Shown here in pieces: positions 23,634 through 31,983 of a DNA stretch of 39,855 nucleotides. Both the position numbers and the translations under genes were made by a program. The stretch covers positions 1-39,855 of the forward strand of contig JAUIIC010000009.1 of the NCBI GenBank assembly GCA_030431935.1, in the 5' to 3' direction. The notes beneath the pieces are model-generated. The model was given only the letters and a program-made list of their open reading frames with translations. It searched no databases and was not told the DNA's origin. Source of the DNA: Alphaproteobacteria bacterium (GTDB lineage Bacteria; Pseudomonadota; Alphaproteobacteria; Rhodobacterales; Rhodobacteraceae). Numbering within the stretch: the stretch's first letter is position 1; each line of letters begins with the position of its first letter.

Positions 23634-24604
23634 GTGGCACCTTGGTGAAGGAGGATCTGCTTCCAGATCGCGGTTTCGTCGAAGATGGTGAATTCGCGGC
23701 GCAGGCCGCGGGGGCCGAATTCGGCCTGGGTGATGCCCATGACATGGACCATCGCGCCCGAGGGCGGGCCGAAGGCGCCCCAGCCGTCGTGGCGGCCCCA
23801 GAGCGACCAGCGCACCGCGGCGCGGGGCGGCATCATCGGATCGTCGCGGCCGATCCGGTGGTGGACGGTGAAGGCCGCCGAGGGGAAGGCGGCGCGCAGG
23901 CCGATCCACATGGCATCGGCCGCGGGGTGGCCGTGGGCGGTGACGCCGCCGGGGTATTCCAGCTGGCAGGCGCGGTCATAGGCCCGGGGGATGACGCTGA
24001 GTTCGGCGGACATGATGCGCGACAGGATGTCGGCAAGCCGCGCGCCGTGTTCGTGGTCGTTGCCCTGCCCGCTGTAGGGGCCGGGGCGGTCGGTGTCGGG
24101 GGTGAGGGGTTTCGCGGCGGCCCCTGCCCCGCCCTCGCGCGCGATCTGGTCGCGGGCGTAGTCGCGCGGGTCGAGCCCCATCTGGCGGACGATGGCGCCC
24201 TGGTCGCGCACCAGCCATTCGTCGTCGATCATGTTGTCGCGGGCGTGGCAGTCGGCGTGAATGCGGTAGGTCAGCCGCGCGCCGCTGGGAGGGCCGAAGA
24301 CGCCCCCGCCCAGGTGGGTGGCCGTCGACAGGATGCGGTGCGAGGACAGCATCCCCGTCTCGGGGGTGCCGGACCAGATCACGTCCTCTCCCAGGAGCGT
24401 GCGGTCGGGAAACTCGTTGAGGGTGGCCATGGTGGCGGCGATGACGCCGGTGTTGCCGATGGTGATGCCCGCGGGCGTGCGCACGACGATGTCGGGGGCG
24501 TAGTAGTCGTGGAGCGTGTGCAGGCCGCGATCCTCCCAGATCTCGCGCGTGATGCCGAGGATGTAGTCGGGGAAGTCGCGGAACTTGGGGTCGAAGCCTT
24601 TCAT
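23630..24604 (-). CDS. SnoaL-like (NTF2-fold) two-domain protein
   Basis: About 324 residues form two tandem NTF2/SnoaL-like halves. The first covers WEDRGLHTLHDYYAPDIVVRTPAGITIGNTGV...; the second covers YDRACQLEYPGGVTAHGHPAADAMWIGLRAAFPSAAFTVHH.... The motif FGPPSGA occurs in both halves, at ~105 and ~278, which supports internal duplication. SnoaL-type proteins are polyketide cyclases, isomerases or dehydratases, and many in catabolic operons have no assigned reaction. I choose the ATG ending at 24604, which overlaps the LacI stop (ATGA); another ATG lies 9 bases upstream. It is one of four SnoaL-like genes in the regulon. Confidence 0.72.
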   Translation of the reverse strand: MKGFDPKFRDFPDYILGITREIWEDRGLHTLHDYYAPDIVVRTPAGITIGNTGVIAATMATLNEFPDRTLLGEDVIWSGTPETGMLSSHRILSTATHLGGGVFGPPSGARLTYRIHADCHARDNMIDDEWLVRDQGAIVRQMGLDPRDYARDQIAREGGAGAAAKPLTPDTDRPGPYSGQGNDHEHGARLADILSRIMSAELSVIPRAYDRACQLEYPGGVTAHGHPAADAMWIGLRAAFPSAAFTVHHRIGRDDPMMPPRAAVRWSLWGRHDGWGAFGPPSGAMVHVMGITQAEFGPRGLRREFTIFDETAIWKQILLHQGAT

Positions 24605-25623
24605 TGGGTCCATCCCTGGGGAATGCGGGCCGAGCCGCGCAGCATCAGCGTGCCGGGAATGCGGATCTTGGCGGGGGCGGTGTCTCCGGTCTCGATCCGG
24701 GCGAGGAGGCGGTCGACGGTTTCGGCCACCATGCGGCGGACGGGCTGGCGCACGGTGGTCAGGTCATAGGCAGGCCATGCGGCCAGCGGGACGTCGTCAT
24801 AGCCCACCACGCTGACGTCGCCGGGGATCGAGAGGCCAAGCTCGTGGCGCAGGACGTCCATGACGGCGAAGGCCATGTGGTCGTTGCCGACGAAGACGGC
24901 GTCGGGGCGGTCGGGGCGGTCGAAAAGCTGGCGCGCGGCATCCATCGCGGCGTCGCGGTGATACATGCCGTCAACGACGGCATGGGCCTCGCGCCCGGCG
25001 TCGGCGAGACCGGCGAGGAAGCCCGCCGCCCGGTCGCGCCCGGTGGAGGAGCCCTGCCAGCCGGCGATATGGGCGATGCGGGCGTGGCCGCCGGCGAGAA
25101 GGAAGCGGGCCACCTGCCGCCCGCCGGCGAAGTTGTCGGTGGTGACCTCGGACAGGCGGGGATCGTCCTGGCCGCGGTTGAACATCAGCACGGGGATGCC
25201 CGCGGTATCGCAGCGGGCGGTCAGGTCGTTCGTCATGGCGACCGAGGCGGTGACGATGCCGTCCACCTGGTAGTCGAGCAACTCGTCGACGATGTGCGAG
25301 ATATCCTCGGTCGCGTTCCCGGCCATGAACATCAGGACGTGATAGCCGCGTTCCTGAAGCGCCTTGGACAAGAGCTCCAGCGCCACCGGGTAGAACTGGT
25401 TGTCGAGATAGGCCACCACCAGCCCGATCATCCGGGTCTTGCCGGTGATGAGGCCGCGCGCCAGCACGTTGGGGCGATAGCCAAGCTCGTCCGCGGCCTT
25501 GCGCACCTTGGCCACGGTCTTGGGCGAGGCGCTGGCGCCGGGGGTGAACACCCGGCTGACCGCCGATTGCGACACCCCCGCGCGCCGCGCCACGTCCATC
25601 GAGGTGACCTTTTCCCCTGCCAT
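24601..25623 (-). CDS. LacI-family transcriptional regulator
   Basis: This 340-residue regulator is of standard LacI length. The N-terminal HTH reads VTSMDVARRAGVSQSAVSRVFTPG, followed by the hinge helix PKTVAKVRKAADELGYRPNVLARGL and a periplasmic-binding-protein-like effector domain (IGLVVAYLDNQFYPVALELLSKALQERGYHVLMF..., VVGYDDVPLAAWPAYDLTTVRQP). It sits in the middle of the operon, coupled to both neighbours (TGATG and ATGA). Identical LacI-type operators at 29304-29323 and 35431-35450 are its most likely targets, implying autoregulation and control of the ABC transporter. The effector is probably the imported compound or a metabolite. Confidence 0.92.
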   Translation of the reverse strand: MAGEKVTSMDVARRAGVSQSAVSRVFTPGASASPKTVAKVRKAADELGYRPNVLARGLITGKTRMIGLVVAYLDNQFYPVALELLSKALQERGYHVLMFMAGNATEDISHIVDELLDYQVDGIVTASVAMTNDLTARCDTAGIPVLMFNRGQDDPRLSEVTTDNFAGGRQVARFLLAGGHARIAHIAGWQGSSTGRDRAAGFLAGLADAGREAHAVVDGMYHRDAAMDAARQLFDRPDRPDAVFVGNDHMAFAVMDVLRHELGLSIPGDVSVVGYDDVPLAAWPAYDLTTVRQPVRRMVAETVDRLLARIETGDTAPAKIRIPGTLMLRGSARIPQGWTQ

Positions 25624-26387
25624 CAGTCCGCCGTCCAGCCGCCGTCGATCAGCATGGACGTGCCCGTCACCAGCGCCGAGGCGTCGGACGCGAGATACAG
25701 CACCGCGCCCATGATGTCCTGCACCTCGCCCACGCGGCCCAGCTTGATCTTTTCCTGAAGCCAGCGGACGCGCTCGGGATCGGCGAAGGTGGGTTCGGTC
25801 AGCGGCGTGCGGATGAAGGTGGGGCAGATCGTGTTGATGCGGATGCCGCGCGGGCCCCATTCGATCGCCATGGCCTTTATCATGCCTTCCAGACCGTGCT
25901 TGGTGGCGCAATAGACCGCGCGGTCGATGCCGCCCACATGGCCCATCTGGCTGGAGATGTGGACGATGGAGCCCGGGCGGCCCGCGTCGGCCATGCCGCG
26001 CGCCAGCCAGGATGACAGGAAATAGGCGCCGCGCAGGTTCACGCCCATCACCACGTCGTAATCCTCGGGCGTGGTGTCGAGCGCGGGGCCGTGGCGCGCC
26101 ACGCCGGCGGCGTTCACCGCGGCGTCGAACGGCGCCTGCGCATCGAGCGCGGCGCGCAGCGCGTCCAGGTCCGCGATGTCGAGCGGCAGGGCCTCGACGC
26201 TCCACCCCTCGGCGGCCATGGCGTCGATGGCGGCCTGCAGGCGTTCGACGCCGCGCGCGGCGCAGACCACATGCGCGCCCGCCTCTGCCAGCGCGACGGC
26301 GGCGCCAAGCCCGATGCCCGAGGACGCCCCGGTGACAAGGGCGCGGCGCCCGTCGAGGCGGAAGGAGGGGGTGCGGGGCAGGGTCAT
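25623..26387 (-). CDS. SDR-family oxidoreductase
   Basis: This 254-residue classical short-chain dehydrogenase has the cofactor motif TGASSGIG (19-26), D70 in LDIADL, NAAG (92-95), Ser146 (HISSQMG), Y159-x3-K163 (YCATK) and a C-terminal LIDGGWTAD. It would interconvert a hydroxyl and a keto group with NAD(P)(H), consistent with a sugar, polyol or hydroxy-acid dehydrogenase. The start overlaps the upstream SnoaL-like stop (ATGA) and its own stop overlaps the LacI start (TGATG). The substrate is not recognisable. Confidence 0.9.
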   Translation of the reverse strand: MTLPRTPSFRLDGRRALVTGASSGIGLGAAVALAEAGAHVVCAARGVERLQAAIDAMAAEGWSVEALPLDIADLDALRAALDAQAPFDAAVNAAGVARHGPALDTTPEDYDVVMGVNLRGAYFLSSWLARGMADAGRPGSIVHISSQMGHVGGIDRAVYCATKHGLEGMIKAMAIEWGPRGIRINTICPTFIRTPLTEPTFADPERVRWLQEKIKLGRVGEVQDIMGAVLYLASDASALVTGTSMLIDGGWTAD

Positions 26388-27433
26388 GTCAGCGCCTTTC
26401 CTGTGTCCGGGTCAAAGCCCAAGCGGGCCTTGTTGAGCTCGCGCATGCGGGCGAGGACATCGATACCGGCTTGAGCGAAGACGTCCAAGAGATCGACGAG
26501 CACCCAGTTCTCGCGGATCAGGCCGGACTCGAGCCGCCAGAAGTCGAGGCTGCGCAACGTGAGTTGCGCGCCGGTGGGCGGCAGGCCCAGCCAGCCGCCG
26601 CCGGTCAGCGTCTGGCGCATGTTGGGCCAGCCGGTGACGGCGACGTAAGCGCCGTCGGCGAAGAGGTGGCTTTGGGTGCCCTCGGGGTGCTGGCCCCGGT
26701 CGGGCATGGCGGCCAGGAACGGGATCTGGTGCCAGTGGCGAAAGCCGCGCACGCCGCGCGCGGTGCCGATGCCGGCGGGGCCATACCAGCCGAAGCGGGG
26801 GTGCCAGAAGCGGTCGAGCTGCATCACCTCGGGCCCGCCCTGCGCCGGGTGGCGGCCCATGTGGGTCAGCATGTCGATGACGTGGCGCAGGCTGGCCTTC
26901 GAGGCGGCGGCATCGCGGGGGCCGGGGGCCAGCCCGTCCTGCGTGGCGGGCGCGGGCGCGGCCCAGGCGCGGCCAAGCTGGGGCGCCATCGGCCAGGCGC
27001 CGGCCTGCATCATCACCTCGGGGATGTCCCAGAGCGCCTGAACCTCGGTCACGCGGCCGTCTTCGAAGCGAAAGAACTCGTGATAGCGGATATGGGCGAG
27101 GTGCCCGGTGGGCGGGATGTCGAGCCAGGGCCGCGCGAAGGTGCCGATGTAATGGCCGCAGGCGCCGACCCAGTCGGCGCCCTCGGGCGTGTCGCCGGCC
27201 ACCACGATCATGTCGCGGCGTTCGAGGTCGGGCCAGGCGGCGATGAGGGGCGCAAGGGCGGTGTCCCAGAACCCGGCGGGCCCGGACGCGGTGCCGAAGG
27301 GGTGGGACAGGTGCACGGGCGCGTCGGGGGTGAGAAGCGCATCCAGCGCCCCGCGCGCGGCGGCGGCGTCGCCGTGGTAGAGCGCGGCGCGGAACGGGGC
27401 GAGCCGTGCCTTGAGGTCGGAATGCCTGTCCAT
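26384..27433 (-). CDS. SnoaL-like two-domain protein
   Basis: This 349-residue protein has two NTF2/SnoaL-like halves. The first contains RAALYHGDAAAARGALDALLTPDAPVHLSHPFG and IPPTGHLAHIRYHEFFRFEDGRVTEVQALWDIPEVMMQAG; the second contains FWHPRFGWYGPAGIGTARGVRGFR and LPPTGAQLTLRSLDFWRLESGLIRENWVLVDLLDVFAQAGIDV. The layout and many residues match the divergent gene at 29385, so the two are paralogues. Function is unknown beyond the fold (cyclase, isomerase or dehydratase). It lies 21 bases after the HisD-like gene and overlaps the SDR start. No good Shine-Dalgarno is visible, so the start is moderately certain. Confidence 0.72.
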   Translation of the reverse strand: MDRHSDLKARLAPFRAALYHGDAAAARGALDALLTPDAPVHLSHPFGTASGPAGFWDTALAPLIAAWPDLERRDMIVVAGDTPEGADWVGACGHYIGTFARPWLDIPPTGHLAHIRYHEFFRFEDGRVTEVQALWDIPEVMMQAGAWPMAPQLGRAWAAPAPATQDGLAPGPRDAAASKASLRHVIDMLTHMGRHPAQGGPEVMQLDRFWHPRFGWYGPAGIGTARGVRGFRHWHQIPFLAAMPDRGQHPEGTQSHLFADGAYVAVTGWPNMRQTLTGGGWLGLPPTGAQLTLRSLDFWRLESGLIRENWVLVDLLDVFAQAGIDVLARMRELNKARLGFDPDTGKALT

Positions 27434-27454
27434 GCTGCGCGCCGGTGCCCCGGT

Positions 27455-28777
27455 CTATTCCGCGGCGTCGCGCACCGGGGCGGCGGCACCGTAGGGGATG
27501 TTCCGCCCGCCGTAGCGCCTTACGCGGATGTTGCACTGTTCGGCGTGGCCCACGAAGCCTTCGAGCATGCAGAGCCGCGAGCCGTATTCGCCGACCGTCG
27601 CGGCGGCCTCGTCGGTCACGATGCGCTGGTAGCTGTGGGTCTTCAGGAACTTGCCGACCCAGAGCCCGCCGGTGTAGCGGCCGGCCTTTTTCGTGGGCAG
27701 GGTGTGGTTGGTGCCGATGACCTTGTCGCCGTTGGCGACATTGGTGCGCGGGCCGAGGAAGAGCGCGCCGTAGCAGGTCATGTTCTGCAGGAACCAGTCG
27801 TCGCGGTCGGTCATGACCTGCACGTGCTCGTAGGCCATGTCGTCGGCGACGGCGAGCATCTCGTCATAGCTGTCGCAGAGGATCACGTCGCCATAGTCGC
27901 GCCAGCTGGCGGCGGCGGTGTCCGCGGTGGGCAGGATGGCGAGCAGGCGGTCGATCTCGGCCAGAGTGTCCTCGGCCAGCTTGCGGGAGGTGGTGATGAG
28001 GCAGGCGGGCGAGTTGTAGCCGTGCTCGGCCTGGCCGAGGAGGTCGGTGGCGCAGAGTTCCGCGTCGACGGTGTCGTCGGCGATGACCATGGTTTCGGTC
28101 GGGCCGGCGAAGAGGTCGATGCCCACGCGGCCGTAAAGCTGGCGCTTGGCCTCGGCGACGAAGGCGTTGCCCGGGCCGACGAGCATGTGGACCGGGTCGA
28201 TCGTTTCGGTGCCGATGGCCATGGCGCCCACGGCCTGGATGCCGCCGAGCACGTAGATCTCGTGCGCGCCGCCCATGTGCATGGCGGCGACGATGGCGGG
28301 GTGCGGTTCGCCGTTCACGGGCGGGGCCGAGGCGACGATGCGCGGCACGCCCGCCACGGTGGCGGTCAGGACGGACATATGCGCGCTGGCGACCATGGGA
28401 AACTTGCCGCCCGGCACGTAGCAGCCGACCGACTGCACGGGGATGTTGCGGTGGCCGAGGATCACGCCGGGGATGGTTTCCACCTCGATATCGGTCATCG
28501 AGGCGCGCTGCGCCTCGGCGAAGCCGCGGATCTGGTCCTGGGCAAAGCGGATGTCGGCCATGTCCTGCGCGCCGACCTTCTGCATCGCGGCCTCGATCTC
28601 GGAGGGCGTCAGGCGGAAAGCGGCGGGGGCGTAGTTGTCGAATTTCGCGCTGAGATCGCGGATGGCGGCGTCGCCTCGGGCGGCGATGTCGGCCAGCGTG
28701 GTTTCCACCGTGGCGCGGACGCGGGCGTCATCCTCGGCCTTCTCGGCTTCTGGCTTGGAGCGTTTCAGGTATTCCAT
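27455..28777 (-). CDS. HisD-family zinc dehydrogenase (sulfopropanediol-dehydrogenase-like)
   Basis: This 440-residue protein is of the histidinol dehydrogenase family. Conserved active-site residues are present: Q249 and H252 ([11 protein letters not shown]), E317-H318 (AYEHVQVMT), D351 (NGDKVIG) and H411 (FVGHAEQ) for zinc and catalysis, plus [31 protein letters not shown]. The gene is inside a LacI-controlled catabolic operon with no his genes. It resembles, from memory, HpsN, which oxidises 2,3-dihydroxypropane-1-sulfonate in marine roseobacters, more than true HisD. The real substrate may be another alcohol. GGGAGG lies 7 bases before the ATG. The product would be a carboxylate formed by two successive oxidations. 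Confidence 0.82.
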   Translation of the reverse strand: MEYLKRSKPEAEKAEDDARVRATVETTLADIAARGDAAIRDLSAKFDNYAPAAFRLTPSEIEAAMQKVGAQDMADIRFAQDQIRGFAEAQRASMTDIEVETIPGVILGHRNIPVQSVGCYVPGGKFPMVASAHMSVLTATVAGVPRIVASAPPVNGEPHPAIVAAMHMGGAHEIYVLGGIQAVGAMAIGTETIDPVHMLVGPGNAFVAEAKRQLYGRVGIDLFAGPTETMVIADDTVDAELCATDLLGQAEHGYNSPACLITTSRKLAEDTLAEIDRLLAILPTADTAAASWRDYGDVILCDSYDEMLAVADDMAYEHVQVMTDRDDWFLQNMTCYGALFLGPRTNVANGDKVIGTNHTLPTKKAGRYTGGLWVGKFLKTHSYQRIVTDEAAATVGEYGSRLCMLEGFVGHAEQCNIRVRRYGGRNIPYGAAAPVRDAAE

Positions 28778-28789
28778 CGGTGTCCTCCC

Positions 28790-29287
28790 TCAGGCCTCGG
28801 GGCGCGGCGGAACGGCTTCGCCGCTGTCATAGGCTTCCCATCCCTGCCCCTCGAAGACGTCGCGGCCAAGCTGGGCCAGCACGGCGGCAAAGTCGACGGA
28901 GACGGGGTTGTCCTTGATCCGGCCGTCCACGACGCGCCAGAAATCCATGTAGGGGATGCGCACCCGCTTGCCGGTGGCGGGGATGCCCATGAAGGGGCCG
29001 GAATGCGTCGCCTCGATATGGCCGAAGCAGGCGGCCCATTCGCCGTCAGCAAGGAATTTCTCGGTGATGTAGGTGCGGTCGGTGAAGGCGGCGCGCAGCG
29101 GCCATTGCCAGTTGCGGCGGAACGCCTCCACCCCGTCCTTGGTGCCGCAGCCCCGATTGCCCCGCCACTGGAAATCCTCGTGGAAATAGGGGGTCATGTC
29201 CATTTCGGAACGACCCAGCGCGTCTTCCATCCGCTTGACGGCGGCAAGGGTTTCGGCGCTTTGTTTCTGGTGATCTTCGGGTGCCAT
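28790..29287 (-). CDS. SnoaL-like single-domain protein
   Basis: About 165 residues form one NTF2/SnoaL-like domain: MTPYFHEDFQWRGNRGCGTKDGVEAFRRNW, then SGPFMGIPATGKRVRIPYMDFWRVVDGRIKDNPVSVDF. The last stretch parallels the C-terminal halves of the two-domain paralogues at 26384 and 29385. It is the first gene of the long minus-strand operon, 12 bases before the HisD-like gene. I prefer the ATG ending at 29287, because the upstream ATG ending at 29311 lies inside the LacI-type operator. Neither has a strong Shine-Dalgarno. The reaction is unknown. Confidence 0.72.
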   Translation of the reverse strand: MAPEDHQKQSAETLAAVKRMEDALGRSEMDMTPYFHEDFQWRGNRGCGTKDGVEAFRRNWQWPLRAAFTDRTYITEKFLADGEWAACFGHIEATHSGPFMGIPATGKRVRIPYMDFWRVVDGRIKDNPVSVDFAAVLAQLGRDVFEGQGWEAYDSGEAVPPRPEA

Positions 29288-29303
29288 TTCGGGGGCGCTC
29301 GCA

Positions 29304-29323
29304 TTTTGCATACGCTTGCAAAA
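29304..29323. promoter_or_regulatory. LacI-type operator in the SnoaL divergent region
   Basis: TTTTGCATACGCTTGCAAAA is a near-palindrome centred on CG, with arms TTTTGCA / TGCAAAA, the layout of LacI-family sites. It is identical at all 20 positions to 35431-35450. It lies between the divergent SnoaL-like genes and so can control both transcripts, including the operon that encodes the LacI regulator. Confidence 0.85.
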
Positions 29324-29343
29324 ATGCTAAAGGCGATGGCATT

Positions 29344-29360
29344 GATTGGCAAGGCCAATC
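29344..29360. promoter_or_regulatory. Inverted repeat GATTGGC-AAG-GCCAATC
   Basis: A perfect 7-bp inverted repeat with a 3-base spacer lies 24 bases before the start of the plus-strand SnoaL-like gene and 20 bases from the LacI-type operator. It could be a second operator or a 5'-leader hairpin. No matching copy was seen upstream of the ABC transporter. Confidence 0.4.
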
Positions 29361-29384
29361 TCTGGGAAACGGGTGTCGGACGGG

Positions 29385-30389
29385 ATGCAGGACATGCAGG
29401 CAGCGAAGCGGATCGTGCTGGATCATCTGGCGCGTCTGGACGGCGCCCCGCCGGGCGCGTTCGCGGAGGCGCTGCGCGCGGGCGTGGCCGAGGGATGGCT
29501 TTGGCGGGGCTATCACCCCTTCGGCGCGCTGACCGGCGCCGATGCCGTCGCCGCCCGGTTCTGGGAGCCGCTGGCGCAGGCGCTGACGGCGCGGACCCGG
29601 CGGATGGATGTCTTCTTTGCCGGGCGGAACGAGATCGACGGGTTCGCGGGCGTCTGGGTCGTGTCCATGGGACATATCATGGGCCTGTTGGACGCGCCCT
29701 GGCTGGGGATCGCATCCACCGGCAAGATGGCGTTCCTGCGCTATGCCGAGTTCAACCGGGTCGCGGAGGGGCGGATCGCGGAAACGGCAATGTATTTCGA
29801 CATCCCGCATCTGATGATCCAGGCGGGGCTGAACCCGTTCGGCGGGCAGACGGCCGCGCAGCTGGTGCAGCCGGGACCTGCCACCCATGACGGGCTGCTG
29901 TATGACGCCGCGCCCGAGGCCGAGGGGCGCGCGACCTTGGCGGCGATCAACGCGATGATCTCGGACCTCGGGACATGGGGGCTGGGCCTGCCGCTGGAAG
30001 AAGAACTGCGCCGCACCTGGCACGAGGACATGATCTGGTGGGGGCCGGCCGGGATCGGGGCGACCTGCACCATCCCGCGCTATGCCGTGCAGCACGCGGG
30101 CCCGTTCCGCGCCGCGTTTTCCGAGCGCACCGGCACCGGCCACGTGGCGCGGTTGGCCGAGGGTGCCTATGGTGGGTTCTTCGGCTGGCCGAATTTCACC
30201 GCGCGGCTGACCGGGCCGTTCATGGGCCGCGCGCCCACCGACAAGGTCGGGGAATTCCGGGTGATCGACATCTACCGCCGGGCGGGCGGCAAGCTGGCGG
30301 AGAACTGGGTGTTCATCGACCTTCTGCATTTCTGGCGACAGCAGGGCTGGGACGTGCTGGCAGAGACGACGGGCTGGCGGGGCGACTGA
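29385..30389 (+). CDS. SnoaL-like two-domain protein, divergently transcribed
   Basis: About 334 residues form two NTF2/SnoaL-like halves. Landmarks are WRGYHPFGALTGADAVAARFWEPL, GIASTGKMAFLRYAEFNRVAEGRIAETAMYFDIPHLMIQAGLNP in the first half, and WHEDMIWWGPAGIGATCTIPRYAVQHAGPFRAAF plus GKLAENWVFIDLLHFWRQQGWDVLAE in the second. It is a clear paralogue of the gene at 26384-27433. It shares a divergent control region with the single-domain SnoaL gene and its LacI-type operator. The start is at ATG 29385 or ATG 29394, with weak ribosome-binding sequence. It is monocistronic, ending at the tandem repeat region. The function is unknown. Confidence 0.75.
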   Translation: MQDMQAAKRIVLDHLARLDGAPPGAFAEALRAGVAEGWLWRGYHPFGALTGADAVAARFWEPLAQALTARTRRMDVFFAGRNEIDGFAGVWVVSMGHIMGLLDAPWLGIASTGKMAFLRYAEFNRVAEGRIAETAMYFDIPHLMIQAGLNPFGGQTAAQLVQPGPATHDGLLYDAAPEAEGRATLAAINAMISDLGTWGLGLPLEEELRRTWHEDMIWWGPAGIGATCTIPRYAVQHAGPFRAAFSERTGTGHVARLAEGAYGGFFGWPNFTARLTGPFMGRAPTDKVGEFRVIDIYRRAGGKLAENWVFIDLLHFWRQQGWDVLAETTGWRGD

Positions 30390-30825
30390 TCGCGGCGCCT
30401 TGTCCGGGGGCGTTGGCCGGACTGGGGGCGCATACCGACAGAGGGCGGCGGGTGGCCGCGGGCAGCCGCTGCGGCGGGTGAGGTCTGCGCTTTATCCCGG
30501 CCAGATTCGGACGACCCTTGAGCGCGCGCTGGCGTTGCCAAAGCGGCTGGCCGTGGGTGCGGCCATCCGCTGCCCGGGCCGCTTCGCGGCTGTTCCGGGT
30601 GGGTTTCTCCGCTCCACCCGCGCCGGGACAATGCCTCCAACCGAGGGCTGCGGATGGCCGCGGGCAGCCGCCTCCAACGACTGAGGTCTTCACTTTATCC
30701 CGGCCAAGACCGGACGACCCCTGAGCGCGCGCTCACGTCACCAAAGCGGCTGGCCGTCGGGGCGGCCATCCGCTGCCCGGGCCGCCTGCGGCGGCTGTTC
30801 CGGGCGGGGGGTCTCCGGCTGGTGC
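30390..30825. other. Gene-free convergent intergenic region (436 bases)
   Basis: This is the only stretch over 300 bases without a convincing gene. It lies between the convergent SnoaL-like and MalG-like genes. Most of it is two diverged copies of a ~175-bp sequence; the first ~50 bases and a ~30-base spacer show nothing recognisable. Short open frames here lack ribosome-binding sites. Confidence 0.75.
30441..30820. repeat. Tandem duplication of a ~175-bp intergenic sequence
   Basis: Copy A spans 30441-30612 and copy B 30643-30820, in the same orientation. Long shared blocks include GGCCATCCGCTGCCCGGGCC, CTTTATCCCGGCCA and AAAGCGGCTGGCCGT. Inner parts such as GGTGGCCGCGGGCAGCCGC can fold back on the CCATCCGCTGCCC block. 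The copies have diverged by substitutions and small indels. Copy B ends 5 bases from the MalG-like stop codon. Confidence 0.85.
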
Positions 30826-31980
30826 CTACCCCTTCACCGCGCCCGCCGTCAGGCCGCTGACGATCTGGCGCTGGAAGACCATCACCAGAAGGAAGAGCGG
30901 TGCGGTGATCGAGACGGCGGCGGCGATGGCCTGCACCTCGTCCGAGGCGGTGGTCTCGCGGTTGAACATGTTGGCGATGGCGGGGACCATCGTCATGTTC
31001 TGCGCGTCGAGCAGGAGCGAGGTCACCAGGAAGTCGTTGTAGGCCAAAAGGAAGCTGAAGAGCCCCGTGGTGATGACGCCGGGCCACATCACCGGCACGA
31101 TCACGCGCCAGAACGCCTGGAAATGCGAACAGCCGTCGACGCGGGCGGCCTCGTCCAGTTCCTGCGGGATGTTCTGGAAGAAGCTGCGCAGCATCCAGAT
31201 CGTGAAGGGCTGGTTGATCGCCACCAGAACCGCGATCACCGCCCAGGGCTTGCCGTAGAGCGTCGGCGCGGACTCTCCGAAGATCGGGGCGAGCCATTCC
31301 GACGACGAGATGAAATAGGGCAGGTAGCCCGCCACCAGTACCGAATGCGGCAGGGCGCGGAAGATCAGCGCGACGACCAGCAGCCAGAAGGCGAAGGACG
31401 AGCCCGACCGGGCAAGGCCGTAGCCCGCAAGCGTGCCCACGGTCAGCGAGACGATCACGACGCCGCAGGTGACGACCATGGAGTTGGCGAAGTTGCGGGT
31501 AAAGCCGCGATCGACCCAGACGGCGCGGTAATGCTCTGTCGTCAGGCCGATCACATCGGTGCCGAGCGGGCCGGCAAGCGGGTTCAGAACGCCCAGCGCG
31601 GCGGGCAGGATGACGGTAAAGAGGATCAGCGTGGCCAGCGCGAAGACGCCTCCGCCCACACCCCAGCCGATCCAGTGCCGGCCCTCGGGCGACAGGGCGC
31701 GGACCTGCCCGGGCAGCCATTTCAGCGCCAGACGGATCAGCGCCCAGGCCAGCAGCAGGCCCAGCACGATGTCGAGGATCGACAGGCCGCCCGCGATGTC
31801 GCGGGTGCGGGGACCGACGATGACGCGGATCGGGTTGGAATCGAAGGCGTCGAGCGGGCTCTTGAAGCTCATCACCGTGATCCAGACGATCGGGAAGGCG
31901 GCGACAAGGCACCAGAGCGCGAGAAAGCCGTTCGAGACCAGTTTCAGGCCGAGGGGCTGGCGGTTGGCGGGGGATGACAT
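30826..31980 (-). CDS. Carbohydrate-type ABC transporter permease (MalG-like)
   Basis: This 384-residue inner-membrane permease is longer than typical MalG (~280-300). The extra ~100 residues lie in the N-terminal half around the first spans (VDIVLGLLLAWALIRLALKWLPGQVRALSPEGRHW...). The cytoplasmic EAA loop that contacts the ATPase reads ELDEAARVDGCSHFQAFWRVIVPVMWPG. It begins 3 bases after the stop of the MalF-like gene and is last in the operon. It pairs with that subunit to carry a carbohydrate, polyol or related solute; specificity comes from the binding protein. Confidence 0.88.
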   Translation of the reverse strand: MSSPANRQPLGLKLVSNGFLALWCLVAAFPIVWITVMSFKSPLDAFDSNPIRVIVGPRTRDIAGGLSILDIVLGLLLAWALIRLALKWLPGQVRALSPEGRHWIGWGVGGGVFALATLILFTVILPAALGVLNPLAGPLGTDVIGLTTEHYRAVWVDRGFTRNFANSMVVTCGVVIVSLTVGTLAGYGLARSGSSFAFWLLVVALIFRALPHSVLVAGYLPYFISSSEWLAPIFGESAPTLYGKPWAVIAVLVAINQPFTIWMLRSFFQNIPQELDEAARVDGCSHFQAFWRVIVPVMWPGVITTGLFSFLLAYNDFLVTSLLLDAQNMTMVPAIANMFNRETTASDEVQAIAAAVSITAPLFLLVMVFQRQIVSGLTAGAVKG

Positions 31981-31983
31981 GGC

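Noticed and set aside
22677-23909. Longer cupin protein starting at 23909
   Set aside because: The extra N-terminus would overlap the SnoaL-like gene by ~280 bases and is low-complexity. The ATG at 23633 gives the usual 4-base coupled overlap and a cupin-like start.
27455-28777. Histidine biosynthesis gene hisD
   Set aside because: The family match is real, but the context is an inducible catabolic operon without other his genes, so the biosynthetic name was not used.
26471-29890. A plus-strand open frame of about 1140 codons
   Set aside because: It runs antisense across the SnoaL-like and HisD-like genes. The composition is typical of GC-rich antisense frames, and no recognisable domain is present.
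30390-30825. Several small open frames in the convergent gap
   Set aside because: They arise from the tandem repeat, occur on both strands, and lack ribosome-binding sites and recognisable products.
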